This document shows, one piece after another, positions 34,902 to 43,956 of a stretch of DNA of 64,000 bases (positions are counted from its first letter, which is position 1; every line of letters begins with the position of its first letter). Origin of the DNA: an uncultured Eubacterium sp. (lineage in GTDB: Bacteria; Bacillota; Clostridia; Oscillospirales; Acutalibacteraceae); contig CALWHV010000003.1 of assembly GCA_944380545.1 (NCBI GenBank), positions 30,974 to 94,973 on the forward strand, given 5' to 3'. The notes beneath the pieces were generated by a model. The model saw only the letters and a list, made by a program, of their open reading frames with translations, was not told where the DNA came from and did not search any database. The translations under genes and the position numbers were made by a program.

Positions 34902-35496
34902 ATAGCTTTTTTGCCTCATATGCCTTAACGGAAATCAGAAACGATACGGCGTAAAGCGCAGTTCCCGCAGCAAATAACAGGGCGGGGGAGAGCTTTGCCT
35001 CCAGGTTGCTCAGCAAAATGATTGCGGTTGCGAAAAACGCGATTATAATTACCACTATCACATTTATAAAGCGCCCCAGCAGATACCCGAAACGGAAAAT
35101 TATCGGCATTGAAATGCACGGAACGGCAAGTCCGGCAACAAGGCTGATTGCCGCATTTAAGGCAAAGTAGCCTGCGTCTGCGCCGTTTCTTAAGCACAGC
35201 AGCAGGGAATATATCAAAGCCGCCGGCACGGTGATGATAAATACTTCAATGTATTTTGCACCTACCGCCTGTTTTTTTGTAACGGGAAGTATCCTCTCGT
35301 AAATCTCCCATTTGCACTGCTCGTCGTATGCGTATAGCGATATCGGTATCACAGACAGCATACAAACGCTGTAATATATGAAGTTTGCGTTGTTCGGAGA
35401 GACCATAGCTATTATGAAAAACAGCAGCGATACGGCAATGCTGTATATTCCGTGCTTTTTGAACAGCAGAAATTCTTTTATAAGCAGCCCCTTCAT
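34900..35496 (-). CDS. ABC-2 type transporter permease
   Basis: A 198-residue membrane subunit with six hydrophobic helices. It begins MKGLLIKEFLLFKKHGIY, a start typical of ABC-2 permeases of the YtrC/D and BcrB kind. A cytoplasmic stretch YAYDEQCKWEIYERILPVTKKQ after helix 2 is also characteristic (short substrate-independent loop with DE-KWE-LP-T). It overlaps the upstream ATPase gene by 4 bases. Together with the GntR regulator and the ATPase it forms an operon for export, probably of a drug, peptide or lipid signal. Confidence 0.85.
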   Translation of the reverse strand: MKGLLIKEFLLFKKHGIYSIAVSLLFFIIAMVSPNNANFIYYSVCMLSVIPISLYAYDEQCKWEIYERILPVTKKQAVGAKYIEVFIITVPAALIYSLLLCLRNGADAGYFALNAAISLVAGLAVPCISMPIIFRFGYLLGRFINVIVVIIIAFFATAIILLSNLEAKLSPALLFAAGTALYAVSFLISVKAYEAKKL

Positions 35497-36323
35497 TTAT
35501 CCTCACCCCTAACCATATAGAGAAACAGCTCCTCAAGATTTACCGGCGTTTTGTTTTCAAAGCCTGCGGCGGCTTCCTTTCTCAGTATAGCCGTAGTGCC
35601 GAAATCGGTCTTCCTCACGCCGATTATGCCGCTCTTGTCTATCGACTCAAGCTCGTTATTGCTTATCTGAACCGCCGCGCAGTCGTTTAAAAGCTCATCC
35701 TTTTCCTCAAACAGCAGCAGCCGCCCCTTGTGCAAAAATGCAATATAATCGCAAATCTTTTCAAGGTCGCTCACTATGTGCGAGGAGATTATAACGCTGT
35801 GCCTCTCGTCGCTCACAAAATCATAAAGCATATCAAGTATTTCATCGCGCACCACCGGGTCAAGCGCCGATGTCGGCTCGTCAAGCACCAAAAGCTGCGC
35901 ATTGTGGCTCAGAGCCGCGGCGATGGAAAGCTTCATCTTCATCCCGCGCGAAAGGTTGCGTATCCTCGTGTTTCGCGGCACTTCAAATTTATCAAGAAGC
36001 TCAAAGAATCTGTTAATTTCCCAGCTTTTATATATGCTTTTCAGCACCCTGTTCACATCGTAAGCGGTAAATGATTCGTGAAATTTGCACTCGTCAAAAA
36101 CAACGCCGATTTTCTCAGCCGGCGCCGTTTTGCCGCCAAGAATGTTCACACTGCCCGAATCACGGTCGGTTATGCCCAAGAGCAGCTTGAGCGTCGTTGT
36201 TTTTCCCGCGCCGTTTTCGCCCACGATTCCCATTATGCAGCCCGCCGGCAGCGCAAAGCTTATGTCCTTAAGCTCAAATCCGCCGAACGATTTGGAAAGC
36301 CCTTTTACTTCAACTGCGTTCAT
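35493..36323 (-). CDS. ABC transporter ATP-binding protein
   Basis: A 276-residue ATPase. Walker A is GENGAGKTTTLKLLLG, the Q-loop lies in GVVFDECKFHESFTAYD, the signature is NLSRGMKMKLS, Walker B with D-loop is LLVLDEPTSALDP, and the H-loop lies in VIISSHIVSDLEKI. The C-terminal 70 residues form a short extra domain. It matches the YtrB/BcrA-type exporters controlled by GntR/YtrA repressors. Its start overlaps the GntR gene stop by 4 bases, and it overlaps the permease by 4, so all three are coupled. Confidence 0.92.
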   Translation of the reverse strand: MNAVEVKGLSKSFGGFELKDISFALPAGCIMGIVGENGAGKTTTLKLLLGITDRDSGSVNILGGKTAPAEKIGVVFDECKFHESFTAYDVNRVLKSIYKSWEINRFFELLDKFEVPRNTRIRNLSRGMKMKLSIAAALSHNAQLLVLDEPTSALDPVVRDEILDMLYDFVSDERHSVIISSHIVSDLEKICDYIAFLHKGRLLLFEEKDELLNDCAAVQISNNELESIDKSGIIGVRKTDFGTTAILRKEAAAGFENKTPVNLEELFLYMVRGEDK

Positions 36324-36700
36324 TCTTTGTCATCCCCCTCAAGAGCCTTGAGCATCTGCGCAAGCTCGGCCGCGCCGCAGCCGCAGGAGGCTCCTATTTT
36401 CAGCGCCGCGTCAAGATGCTCCTCGATTCTTCTCAGCAGCTCCTCCTTGATGAGCTCGCTGTTCCTGCCGGCAACAAATGTGCCTCTGCCCGGCGCAGTG
36501 TAGATAAAGCCCTCCTTTTCAAGCTCCTCATATGCGCGCTTAGTTGTGATAACGCTTATGCGAAGCTCCTTTGCAAGGCTTCTTATAGACGGCAGGGGAG
36601 CGTCCTCCGCAAGCTCGCCGCCTATTATCTGCGCCTTTATCTGGCGGCATATCTGCTCATATATCGGTTCGCCGCTTTTGTTGTTTATAAATATGATCAT
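36320..36700 (-). CDS. GntR-family transcriptional regulator (YtrA type)
   Basis: A 126-residue regulator. Its GntR winged helix-turn-helix (about 5-75) reads GEPIYEQICRQIKAQIIGGEL, then LPSIRSLAKELRISVITTKRAYEELEKEGF. A short helical tail of about 45 residues replaces the usual ligand domain. This is the YtrA subfamily, which represses its own operon of ABC exporters and reacts to cell-wall antibiotics in known cases. ATG 36700 follows GGAG by 7 bases; the longer frame runs through the promoter. A cysteine cluster GASCGCGAAEL in the tail is unusual. Confidence 0.9.
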   Translation of the reverse strand: MIIFINNKSGEPIYEQICRQIKAQIIGGELAEDAPLPSIRSLAKELRISVITTKRAYEELEKEGFIYTAPGRGTFVAGRNSELIKEELLRRIEEHLDAALKIGASCGCGAAELAQMLKALEGDDKE

Positions 36701-36722
36701 ATTTTTTCTCCAAATTATTATT

Positions 36723-36769
36723 GGTGTACCGTACATATACAGTATACACAGTATACACGCGTTTGTCAA
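36723..36769 (-). promoter_or_regulatory. Promoter and probable operator of the gntR-ABC operon
   Basis: On the minus strand, TTGACA (36764-36769) and TATACT (36741-36746) are 17 bases apart. The spacer and -10 contain a tandem repeat of AGTATACAC (36741-36749 and 36750-36758), and GGTGTACC (36723-36730) is a palindrome just downstream. These are good sites for the YtrA-type repressor. Confidence 0.75.
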
Positions 36770-36833
36770 CAGCTTTTAAAAATAATTTTAAATTCTTTTG
36801 CTTTGCCGCCTGTTGTGAAATCAATAAAAGCTA

Positions 36834-36862
36834 TTGCATTATTAAATAAATTTTGTTATTAT
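36834..36862 (+). promoter_or_regulatory. Promoter of the BMP lipoprotein gene
   Basis: TTGCAT (36834-36839), 17-base spacer, TATTAT (36857-36862). The ribosome site GGAGGG is at 36883-36888. Confidence 0.7.
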
Positions 36863-36897
36863 AAATAAGTGATATTATTATCGGAGGGTATCGGTAA

Positions 36898-38760
36898 ATG
36901 AAAAAGCTCATTTCAGCTCTTGTTGCCGCGGCGATCGTGCTCACCTGCGTTTTTGCCTTTGCAGGCTGCTCCGGCGCGTCCGTGGACGAAACTTATGATA
37001 TTGTTATGATAACGGACGGCGGCGCCGTCAACGACGACGCGTATAACCAAAGCGCGTGGAGCGGCGTCACCTCTTATGTTGAGGAATATAATCAGTCAGC
37101 CGCAGAAGGTGAGCAGCTCTCCTGCCGCTATTATCAGCCCCATGTTGCAGAGGGCGAAACTCTTGAAACACAGCAGGCGCTTGAATACATAGAGCTTGCC
37201 GTATCAAAGGGCGCGGGCACCGTCGTTCTGCCCACAAGCGTTTTTGAAAATGCCGCATACGAAGCCGCAATGCAGTACCCCGATGTTCGCTTCCTGCTTG
37301 TGGACGGTACTCCCAAGGCCTCCGGCAGCGATACCGACGCTTATATGCAGAATGTTATGACCGTTTCCTTCAACACTCTTCAAAGCGGCTTTCTTGCCGG
37401 ATATTATGCCGTTATCGCCGGCAATACCGACCTCGGCTACTTCGGCAGCGTAAATTCCGAATCCTCAAGCTCCTACGGCGCCGGCTATGTTCAGGGCGCG
37501 CAGTATGCAGCGGCTCAGCTCGGTATCCCCGTAAGGCTCGATTACGCCGATTATGATTCTCCGATTCTTGATTATAACTATGATTTCACCATTAAGGCAA
37601 ATTATAAACCCATCGGCAGCACGCAGGTGTTTATAGTAAATGTTGAAAACGGCACAGGCTCCGGCACATACACCCACGGCCAGAATGTAACCGTAACAGC
37701 CGATCCCGCCCCGCAGGGCAAGGTCTTTGACCATTGGGAGTGCAAGAGCGATACCGAGGGTGTTAAAGACAGCAAGGTGAATATCTCCGATGACGATGAG
37801 CCTTCGATGAACCTACTTGTTGAGGAGTGCGACTGCACTATTACAGCCGTTTATGTCGATGCTCCCTCAACCACCTACGCCGTAACGGTAAACGACGCTT
37901 CCGGCGCCGCTTACAGCACGCAGTATGTCATCGCAGGCGAGTCGGTCAATGTTGTAGCCCCGTCTCCCGAAAGGGGAATGGTGTTCGACCACTGGCAGAT
38001 AAGCGACGAGGGCGAGGGCATTATAGACGATGTAAACGCAAAAGACACCTGGGTGCATGTTTCAGACGAAACGCAGGATATAACGCTCACTCCCGTATAC
38101 GCCGAATCCGAATCTCCCACCTTCACCGTAAGCGTTGTAACGGGCGAGGGCGGCAGCGGCGAATCAACCGGCAGCGGCTCCTTCGTTACAGGCGATGTTG
38201 TTCCGATCGTCGCGGCAGTTCCTCAGGAGGGATATATCTTCTCTCACTGGTCCTCGGCTGATGAGGACGGCTACGGCGCGGATGTTGCTATGGAAAACGA
38301 ATATTTCCCGTCAACTACATACACTATGGTAAACCGCTACCAGGCGGTTGCCGAAAGAATGTATGACGAGGGCGTTTCGGTAATATATGCCGGCGGCAAC
38401 CCCGAATGTAATGTCGTTTCCGACGCCACCTGGAGCTACAGCTACCAGAAGCTTGCTATCGGCGCGGAGAATTGGCAAACCTCCTGGGATAATTACCTCA
38501 CCACAACCGTTAAGGATTACGGCTCTGCCGTAAAGGCTGCGCTTTCCGATTTCCGCGGCGGGTATAATTACACTGGCGACTGCTCCAACAGCGGCGTATA
38601 TCTCAGTGCGGTTGATGAAGACTTTAAGGCTCAGTACGACGAGGTTTATTCATCGCTTGCATCCGGAAAAATAGCTCTTATAGATGTGGCTCCCGGAGCT
38701 GATGTCCGTCAGGTGGTCAATTCAAATGTGCTGACTCTTGATTACTGGATTGCCGGCTGA
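36898..38760 (+). CDS. BMP-family lipoprotein interrupted by InlB-like repeats
   Basis: A 620-residue lipoprotein. Signal peptide 1-23 ends in lipobox FAGC with Cys24. Residues 33-235 match the N-terminal lobe of the BMP/PnrA family of nucleoside-binding lipoproteins: DIVMITDGGAVNDDAYNQSAW, LPTSVFENAAYEAA, and the hinge VSFNTLQSGFLAGYYAVIAG. Residues about 245-320, 326-402 and 408-478 are three related repeats, each with a GxxVxVxAxP turn and an F(D/S)HW core, like the divergent InlB B-repeat. The BMP fold then resumes (YQAVAERMYDEGVSVIYAGG) and continues to the end. The outer lobe thus carries an inserted beta-repeat stalk. No permease genes are nearby. Ligand is unknown. Confidence 0.85.
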   Translation: MKKLISALVAAAIVLTCVFAFAGCSGASVDETYDIVMITDGGAVNDDAYNQSAWSGVTSYVEEYNQSAAEGEQLSCRYYQPHVAEGETLETQQALEYIELAVSKGAGTVVLPTSVFENAAYEAAMQYPDVRFLLVDGTPKASGSDTDAYMQNVMTVSFNTLQSGFLAGYYAVIAGNTDLGYFGSVNSESSSSYGAGYVQGAQYAAAQLGIPVRLDYADYDSPILDYNYDFTIKANYKPIGSTQVFIVNVENGTGSGTYTHGQNVTVTADPAPQGKVFDHWECKSDTEGVKDSKVNISDDDEPSMNLLVEECDCTITAVYVDAPSTTYAVTVNDASGAAYSTQYVIAGESVNVVAPSPERGMVFDHWQISDEGEGIIDDVNAKDTWVHVSDETQDITLTPVYAESESPTFTVSVVTGEGGSGESTGSGSFVTGDVVPIVAAVPQEGYIFSHWSSADEDGYGADVAMENEYFPSTTYTMVNRYQAVAERMYDEGVSVIYAGGNPECNVVSDATWSYSYQKLAIGAENWQTSWDNYLTTTVKDYGSAVKAALSDFRGGYNYTGDCSNSGVYLSAVDEDFKAQYDEVYSSLASGKIALIDVAPGADVRQVVNSNVLTLDYWIAG

Positions 38761-38779
38761 TGCTTCTAATAATATGTAT

Positions 38780-38811
38780 AAAAAACGGTCTGCGTTTGCA
38801 GACCGTTTTTT
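38780..38811. terminator. Bidirectional terminator between the BMP gene and carB
   Basis: Perfect 14-base arms AAAAAACGGTCTGC and GCAGACCGTTTTTT around GTTT; T-rich on both strands. Confidence 0.93.
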
Positions 38812-38832
38812 GCTGCGAATAAGCCTCGCAGC

Positions 38833-41800
38833 TCAATATTCTATTTCGCCTGTGAACACAAGCTCGCAGTCGCCGGTCAGCGTAATGCGCTCGTCCGTGT
38901 AATTCACAATCAGGTCGCCGCCGCGCAGCTTAACCGTGATGTCGGCGCCCTTTTCGCATTTGCCGCAGAGCACCGCGGCAACCGCAGCCGCGCACGCACC
39001 AGTGCCGCAGGCGGGCGTTTCGCCGTTTCCGCGCTCCCAAACGCGCATCTTTATCGTTCGGCTGTTGACTATCCTAACAAATTCGGTGTTGATCCTTTCG
39101 GGGAAAAGCTCGGCGTTTTCTATTTTCGGACCCGTCTTTTCTATATCAACCCTGTCAACATTGTCAACAAATATAACGCAGTGCGGATTGCCCACGGAAA
39201 CGCAGGTAACCTCGTATTCCGTGCCGCCGATAACAGCCTTTTGCGCAATGATCTCGCTGCCCTCAAAGCGCGCCGGTATTTCGCTCGGCTTCAAATAGGC
39301 TTTTCCCATATCAACGGTAACGGAGCTCACCCTGCCGTTTCTTGTAAACAGCTCAAGGCTTCGTATGCCGCCCGCCGTTTCAACGGTCATCCGCTCTTTT
39401 TTAACAATATCGTTGTCGTAAAGATATTTGCCCACGCAGCGTATGGAATTACCCGCCATTTCGCCCTCGGAGCCGTCGCGGTTGAATATCCTCATACGGG
39501 CGTCCGCGCAGTCTGAGCGTTCTATGAGCACTATGCCGTCGCCGCCTATTCCGCGGTGCCTGTCGGTAAATTCAATGGCAAAGCTCTCAGGGCAGGTGAT
39601 GATTCCGTCCATATTGTTGAAAAAGATATAATCGTCGCCCGTGCCCTGCATTTTGCTGAAGCTGAGCCTGCTTTTTTCGCGGCGCATATCGTTTATGTCA
39701 ACAAGCTCCGTGTTCATCTCGTTGTAGCGGCTTGCTATTATATCCGCAAGCGCGTTCGCCGTGTCAAGAGAAGTGAGCGTGGCGATTCCGAGCTGGTTTG
39801 CGCGGTTGAACAGCTTTATGTAGTCCGCTATGCTCTTTTTGTCGCTCTTGCCGGTGTAGACGATGTAGTCAAGCTGTCCGCTTTCAACAAGCTGCATAAT
39901 TGAATCGTCCTCGCTTAGCTTGTTCACGGTTGAAACCTCTATTCCGAGGCTTGCAATCGCCTTTGCCGTCTGCGGCGTCGCCCAGATTTTTATACCCAGG
40001 TCGTCAAGCTTTTTGGCAAGGTTCACTATTTCATAGCGGTCCTTTTTCGTTACGGTTATAAGCACTCCGTGGCGCGATTCCTTGCGCGATTCTATCTTGA
40101 AGCCCGCCGATATAAGCCCCTTAAACAGCGCTTCCTTCAGGTTCTTTCCTACTCCCAGCACCTCGCCCGTTGATTTCATCTCCGGACCGAGCTGGCTGTT
40201 TACATTATTCAGCTTCTCAAAGCTGAAAACGGGCACCTTAACAGCAAAATACGGCGGAGTTTTGTAAAGACCGGTGCCGTATCCAAGCTCGTCAAGTTTT
40301 GCGCCAACCATTATCCTTGCCGCAAGCTCCACCATCGGCACGCCGGTTACCTTGCTGATATAAGGTATCGTTCTTGATGCGCGCGGGTTGACCTCAATAA
40401 CATAAAGCTCATTTTGATAGATCAGATACTGTATGTTAACAAGCCCTTTAGTGCCGAGTGAAAGCGCAAGCTTCTGCGATACCTCGCATATCTTTTTGAG
40501 CATCCTGTCGTTTATGTTGTACGGCGGGTAAACGGCTATCGAATCGCCGCTGTGAACTCCCGCGCGCTCGATATGCTCCATAATTCCGGGGATAAGCACC
40601 TTCTCACCGTCGGAAATGCAGTCCACCTCAAGCTCCGTGCCCATCATATACTTGTCCACAAGCACGGGGTTTTCGATCCCCTGTGAAAGTATTATTCCCA
40701 TATATTGCTCAACATCGTCGTTAGTGTAGGCTATCGTCATATTCTGCCCGCCGATAACATAGCTCGGGCGCAGCAGCACGGGGTAGCCAAGCTCGTTTCC
40801 GGCTTTGAGCGCGCCCTCAAGCGTGGTAACTGACGCTCCCTTCGGTCTGAATATCCCGAATTTTTCAAGCAGGCGGTCAAATTTATCCCTGTCCTCGGCT
40901 ATGTCTATGCCCTGTGCAGAGGTGCCGAGTATGCGTATTCCGCTTTCATCAAGGAATTTCGTCAGCTTTATCGCCGTCTGTCCGCCGAAAGCAACAACCA
41001 CTCCGCAGGGCTTTTCCACGCGGATTATGTTCATAACATCTTCAGGCGTCAGCGGCTCGAAGTAAAGCCTGTCGCCGGTGTCAAAATCCGTGGAGACCGT
41101 CTCCGGGTTGTTGTTGATAAGGATAACCTCGTAGCCGAGCTCCTTGAGCGTCCATACGCAGTGAACGGACGAATAGTCAAATTCAATGCCCTGTCCGATG
41201 CGGATGGGGCCTGAGCCGAGCACTATTATTCTTTCCTTTTCCCCGCGCTCAAGCTCGCGGCTTTCGCAGTGCTCGTCATAAGTTGAGTAAAAATACGGCG
41301 TTTCCGCGGCAAATTCGGCGCCGCAGGTGTCAACCATTTTATAAACGGCGTTCCTGTGCTGGGGCAGGGGAGAGCCGCTTAGCCTTTCAAGCGCCTCGTC
41401 CGTGTAGCCGTACCGCTTGCCCTTTAAATACTGCTCGCTGTCAAGCGCCGTATCTGCAATCTCGTTTTCAAAATCTGCAAGGTTCTTCAGCTTGTAAAGG
41501 AACCATTCGTCAATCATCGTAGCATCGTGTATCTCGTCAACGCCAACGCCGTTTTTAAGCGCGCGGAAAACGGCAAAAAGCCGCAAATCGTCCTGCTCCT
41601 TCAGCCTTTCCCTTATGTCTGTGCCGTCAAGCAGCTTGCAGTTGAGCGTGTCAAGGCCTATCTCCGCTCCGCGCACCGCCTTCATCACAGCCATCTCAAA
41701 GCCGGGAGCAATGCTCATTACCTCGCCGGTCGCCTTCATCTGCGTGCCGAGCTTTCTTGAGGCGTTTATGAATTTGTCAAACGGCCATTTCGGCAGCTTG

Positions 41801-42864
41801 ACAACAACATAGTCAAGCGTCGGCTCAAAGCAAGCGCAGGTCTTGCCCGTTATATCGTTTCTTATCTCGTCCAGCGTGTAGCCGAGCGCGATTTTTGTGG
41901 TGACCTTGGCAATCGGGTATCCCGTTGCCTTAGAAGCCAGAGCCGAGGATCGGGAAACTCGCGGATTGACCTCTATAACGCTGTATTCAAAGCTTTCCGG
42001 ATTAAGCGCAAACTGGCAGTTGCAGCCGCCCTCAATGCCCAGCTCGGTTATTATGTCAAGCGACGCGGTGCGAAGCATCTGATATTCCTTGTCGCCCAGC
42101 GTAACTGCCGGCGCGATAACTATGCTGTCGCCCGTATGAACGCCTACGGGGTCGAAATTTTCCATTGAGCAAACTGCTATAACATTGCCCGCTCCGTCGC
42201 GCATAACCTCAAATTCTATCTCTTTCCAGCCGGCGATGTAGCGCTCAACAAGCACCTGCGTTATCGGGCTGAGCATAAGGCCGTGCTTTGCAACCTCGCG
42301 CAGCTCCTCTTCGTTGTACGCAACTCCGCCGCCCGCGCCGCCCAGCGTAAAGGCGGGGCGAATTATAACGGGGTAGCCAATTTCGCCGGCTATCTCAAGA
42401 GCGCGTTCAACATCGTTTGCTATGTCGCTCGGCACCACCGGCTGTCCGATTTTTACCATCGTGTCGCGGAAAAGCTCTCGGTCCTCGGCCTTGTCTATCG
42501 CCTCGGCGTTGGTGCCCAGCAGGCGCACGCCCATCCTGTCAAGATAGCCGTCCTTTGCAAGCTGCATAGATATGGTAAGCCCCGTCTGTCCGCCGAGCCC
42601 GCCTAAAATGCTGTCCGGCTTTTCCTTTTCGATTATCCTTTTCACCGTTTCCTCGGTGAGCGGCTCAAGGTAGATATGGTCGGCAAGCGCGCTGTCCGTC
42701 ATTATGGTGGCGGGGTTGGAGTTTACAAGCACAACCTCTATACCCTCGTCCTTAAGAACGCGGCACGCCTGCGCGCCTGCATAGTCAAATTCGGCAGCCT
42801 GGCCTATAACGATAGGTCCGGAGCCTATGACCAGCACCTTTTTTATATCCTTGTTAAGAGGCAT
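38833..42864 (-). CDS. carB: Carbamoyl-phosphate synthase large subunit fused to a DapF-like epimerase
   Basis: One uninterrupted frame of 1343 codons. Residues 1 to about 1050 are a full CarB: two homologous ATP-grasp halves (start IKKVLVIGSGPIVIGQAAEFDY, second half RIIVLGSGPIRIGQGIEFDY), the oligomerisation region and the C-terminal MGS allosteric domain. From about residue 1060 (MRREKSRLSFSKMQGTGDDY) to the end is a complete DapF-fold domain of about 284 residues with DRHRGIGGDG, SVGNPHCVIF and ERGNGETPACGTGACAA. The first DapF catalytic Cys position (residue 1137) is Ala in MAGNSIRC; the second (PACGTG) is present. No ribosome site lies near the internal ATG, so the fusion is probably real. 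It ends the arginine operon. Confidence 0.95.
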   Translation of the reverse strand: MPLNKDIKKVLVIGSGPIVIGQAAEFDYAGAQACRVLKDEGIEVVLVNSNPATIMTDSALADHIYLEPLTEETVKRIIEKEKPDSILGGLGGQTGLTISMQLAKDGYLDRMGVRLLGTNAEAIDKAEDRELFRDTMVKIGQPVVPSDIANDVERALEIAGEIGYPVIIRPAFTLGGAGGGVAYNEEELREVAKHGLMLSPITQVLVERYIAGWKEIEFEVMRDGAGNVIAVCSMENFDPVGVHTGDSIVIAPAVTLGDKEYQMLRTASLDIITELGIEGGCNCQFALNPESFEYSVIEVNPRVSRSSALASKATGYPIAKVTTKIALGYTLDEIRNDITGKTCACFEPTLDYVVVKLPKWPFDKFINASRKLGTQMKATGEVMSIAPGFEMAVMKAVRGAEIGLDTLNCKLLDGTDIRERLKEQDDLRLFAVFRALKNGVGVDEIHDATMIDEWFLYKLKNLADFENEIADTALDSEQYLKGKRYGYTDEALERLSGSPLPQHRNAVYKMVDTCGAEFAAETPYFYSTYDEHCESRELERGEKERIIVLGSGPIRIGQGIEFDYSSVHCVWTLKELGYEVILINNNPETVSTDFDTGDRLYFEPLTPEDVMNIIRVEKPCGVVVAFGGQTAIKLTKFLDESGIRILGTSAQGIDIAEDRDKFDRLLEKFGIFRPKGASVTTLEGALKAGNELGYPVLLRPSYVIGGQNMTIAYTNDDVEQYMGIILSQGIENPVLVDKYMMGTELEVDCISDGEKVLIPGIMEHIERAGVHSGDSIAVYPPYNINDRMLKKICEVSQKLALSLGTKGLVNIQYLIYQNELYVIEVNPRASRTIPYISKVTGVPMVELAARIMVGAKLDELGYGTGLYKTPPYFAVKVPVFSFEKLNNVNSQLGPEMKSTGEVLGVGKNLKEALFKGLISAGFKIESRKESRHGVLITVTKKDRYEIVNLAKKLDDLGIKIWATPQTAKAIASLGIEVSTVNKLSEDDSIMQLVESGQLDYIVYTGKSDKKSIADYIKLFNRANQLGIATLTSLDTANALADIIASRYNEMNTELVDINDMRREKSRLSFSKMQGTGDDYIFFNNMDGIITCPESFAIEFTDRHRGIGGDGIVLIERSDCADARMRIFNRDGSEGEMAGNSIRCVGKYLYDNDIVKKERMTVETAGGIRSLELFTRNGRVSSVTVDMGKAYLKPSEIPARFEGSEIIAQKAVIGGTEYEVTCVSVGNPHCVIFVDNVDRVDIEKTGPKIENAELFPERINTEFVRIVNSRTIKMRVWERGNGETPACGTGACAAAVAAVLCGKCEKGADITVKLRGGDLIVNYTDERITLTGDCELVFTGEIEY

Positions 42865-43940
42865 TATTTGTTACCTCCCATCATCTTTATAAACCTGTCA
42901 AATATAAAGCGCGTGTCGTGCGGCCCGCTGCAAGCCTCCGGGTGAAACTGAACGGAAAACGCGTTTTTTTCAGGGTAATCAACGCCCTCGTTTGTGCCGT
43001 CGTTAGCATTTACATAGCTGATAACGCCGCCGCTTTCCTCAACGCTTTCATTCAAAACGGCATAGCCGTGGTTTTGGGAGGAGATATAAGTCCTGCCCGT
43101 TTCAATGCATTTTACCGGCTGGTTAACGCCGCGGTGCCCGTATTTAAGCTTGTGCGTTTTTGCGCCCATCGCCAGCGCCAGAAGCTGGTGGCCGAGGCAT
43201 ATTCCGAATATCGGCTTTTTGCCGATAAGCTTGTTAAGCTCTCGCACACATTCATCGTTTTCGCTCGGGTCTCCTGGTCCGTTAGAGAGCATAATGCCGT
43301 CAGGCTCAAGGCGCAGCACATCCTCGGCCCTTGTGTTGTGCGGCAGCACGGCAACATTGCAGCCGCGTCGAACAAGCTCGCGCACGATATTTTCCTTTTT
43401 GCCATAATCGAGCAGCACCACATTGAAGCGGGCGTTTTCAGCTGCTATGGGCAGGGGAGAGATGCAGGAAACGCTGCTCACCGCGTTTTTAACGCAATAG
43501 GCTTTCACAGCCGCCTCATCGTATTCGGCGGGGTCGGAGCATATCATCGCGTTCATAACGCCGCTTTCGCGGATTATCTTCGTTATCTCCCGCGTGTCAA
43601 CGCCGTAAATGCCCGGAATATCGTTTTCCTTAAGATATGCGTCAAGCGTTTCGTCGCATCTGAAATTGGACGGCTCGTCGCATTTTTCTCTCACTATGTA
43701 AGCGCTCACATAGGATTTTCCACTCTCCGCGTCGCCCTTAATAAAGCCGTAATTGCCTATCAGCGGAAAGGTCTGCATCACGATCTGCCCGTAATAGCTC
43801 GGGTCTGTCAGTGTTTCTATATAGCCGCACATACCTGTCGTGAACACAAGCTCGCCTATAACATTCTTGTTTGCGCCGAAGCGCCTGCCTTCAAAAATCC
43901 TGCCGTTTTCAAGGCAGATAAAAACCTTTTTTTCTTCCAT
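42864..43940 (-). CDS. carA: Carbamoyl-phosphate synthase small (glutaminase) subunit
   Basis: A 358-residue glutamine amidotransferase subunit that supplies ammonia to CarB. The N-terminal CarA domain has LVFTTGMCGYIETLTDPSYYGQIV. The class I GATase domain has IMLSNGPGDPSE, the nucleophile in FGICLGHQLLALA and the His/Glu pair in VQFHPEACSGP. ATG 43940 has GGAAAGG upstream; the longer frame runs into argF. Its stop shares a base with the carB start. Its position inside an arg cluster marks it as feeding citrulline synthesis, though pyrimidine supply may depend on it as well. Confidence 0.96.
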   Translation of the reverse strand: MEEKKVFICLENGRIFEGRRFGANKNVIGELVFTTGMCGYIETLTDPSYYGQIVMQTFPLIGNYGFIKGDAESGKSYVSAYIVREKCDEPSNFRCDETLDAYLKENDIPGIYGVDTREITKIIRESGVMNAMICSDPAEYDEAAVKAYCVKNAVSSVSCISPLPIAAENARFNVVLLDYGKKENIVRELVRRGCNVAVLPHNTRAEDVLRLEPDGIMLSNGPGDPSENDECVRELNKLIGKKPIFGICLGHQLLALAMGAKTHKLKYGHRGVNQPVKCIETGRTYISSQNHGYAVLNESVEESGGVISYVNANDGTNEGVDYPEKNAFSVQFHPEACSGPHDTRFIFDRFIKMMGGNK

Positions 43941-43956
43941 AAAAGCCTTTCCGCCG

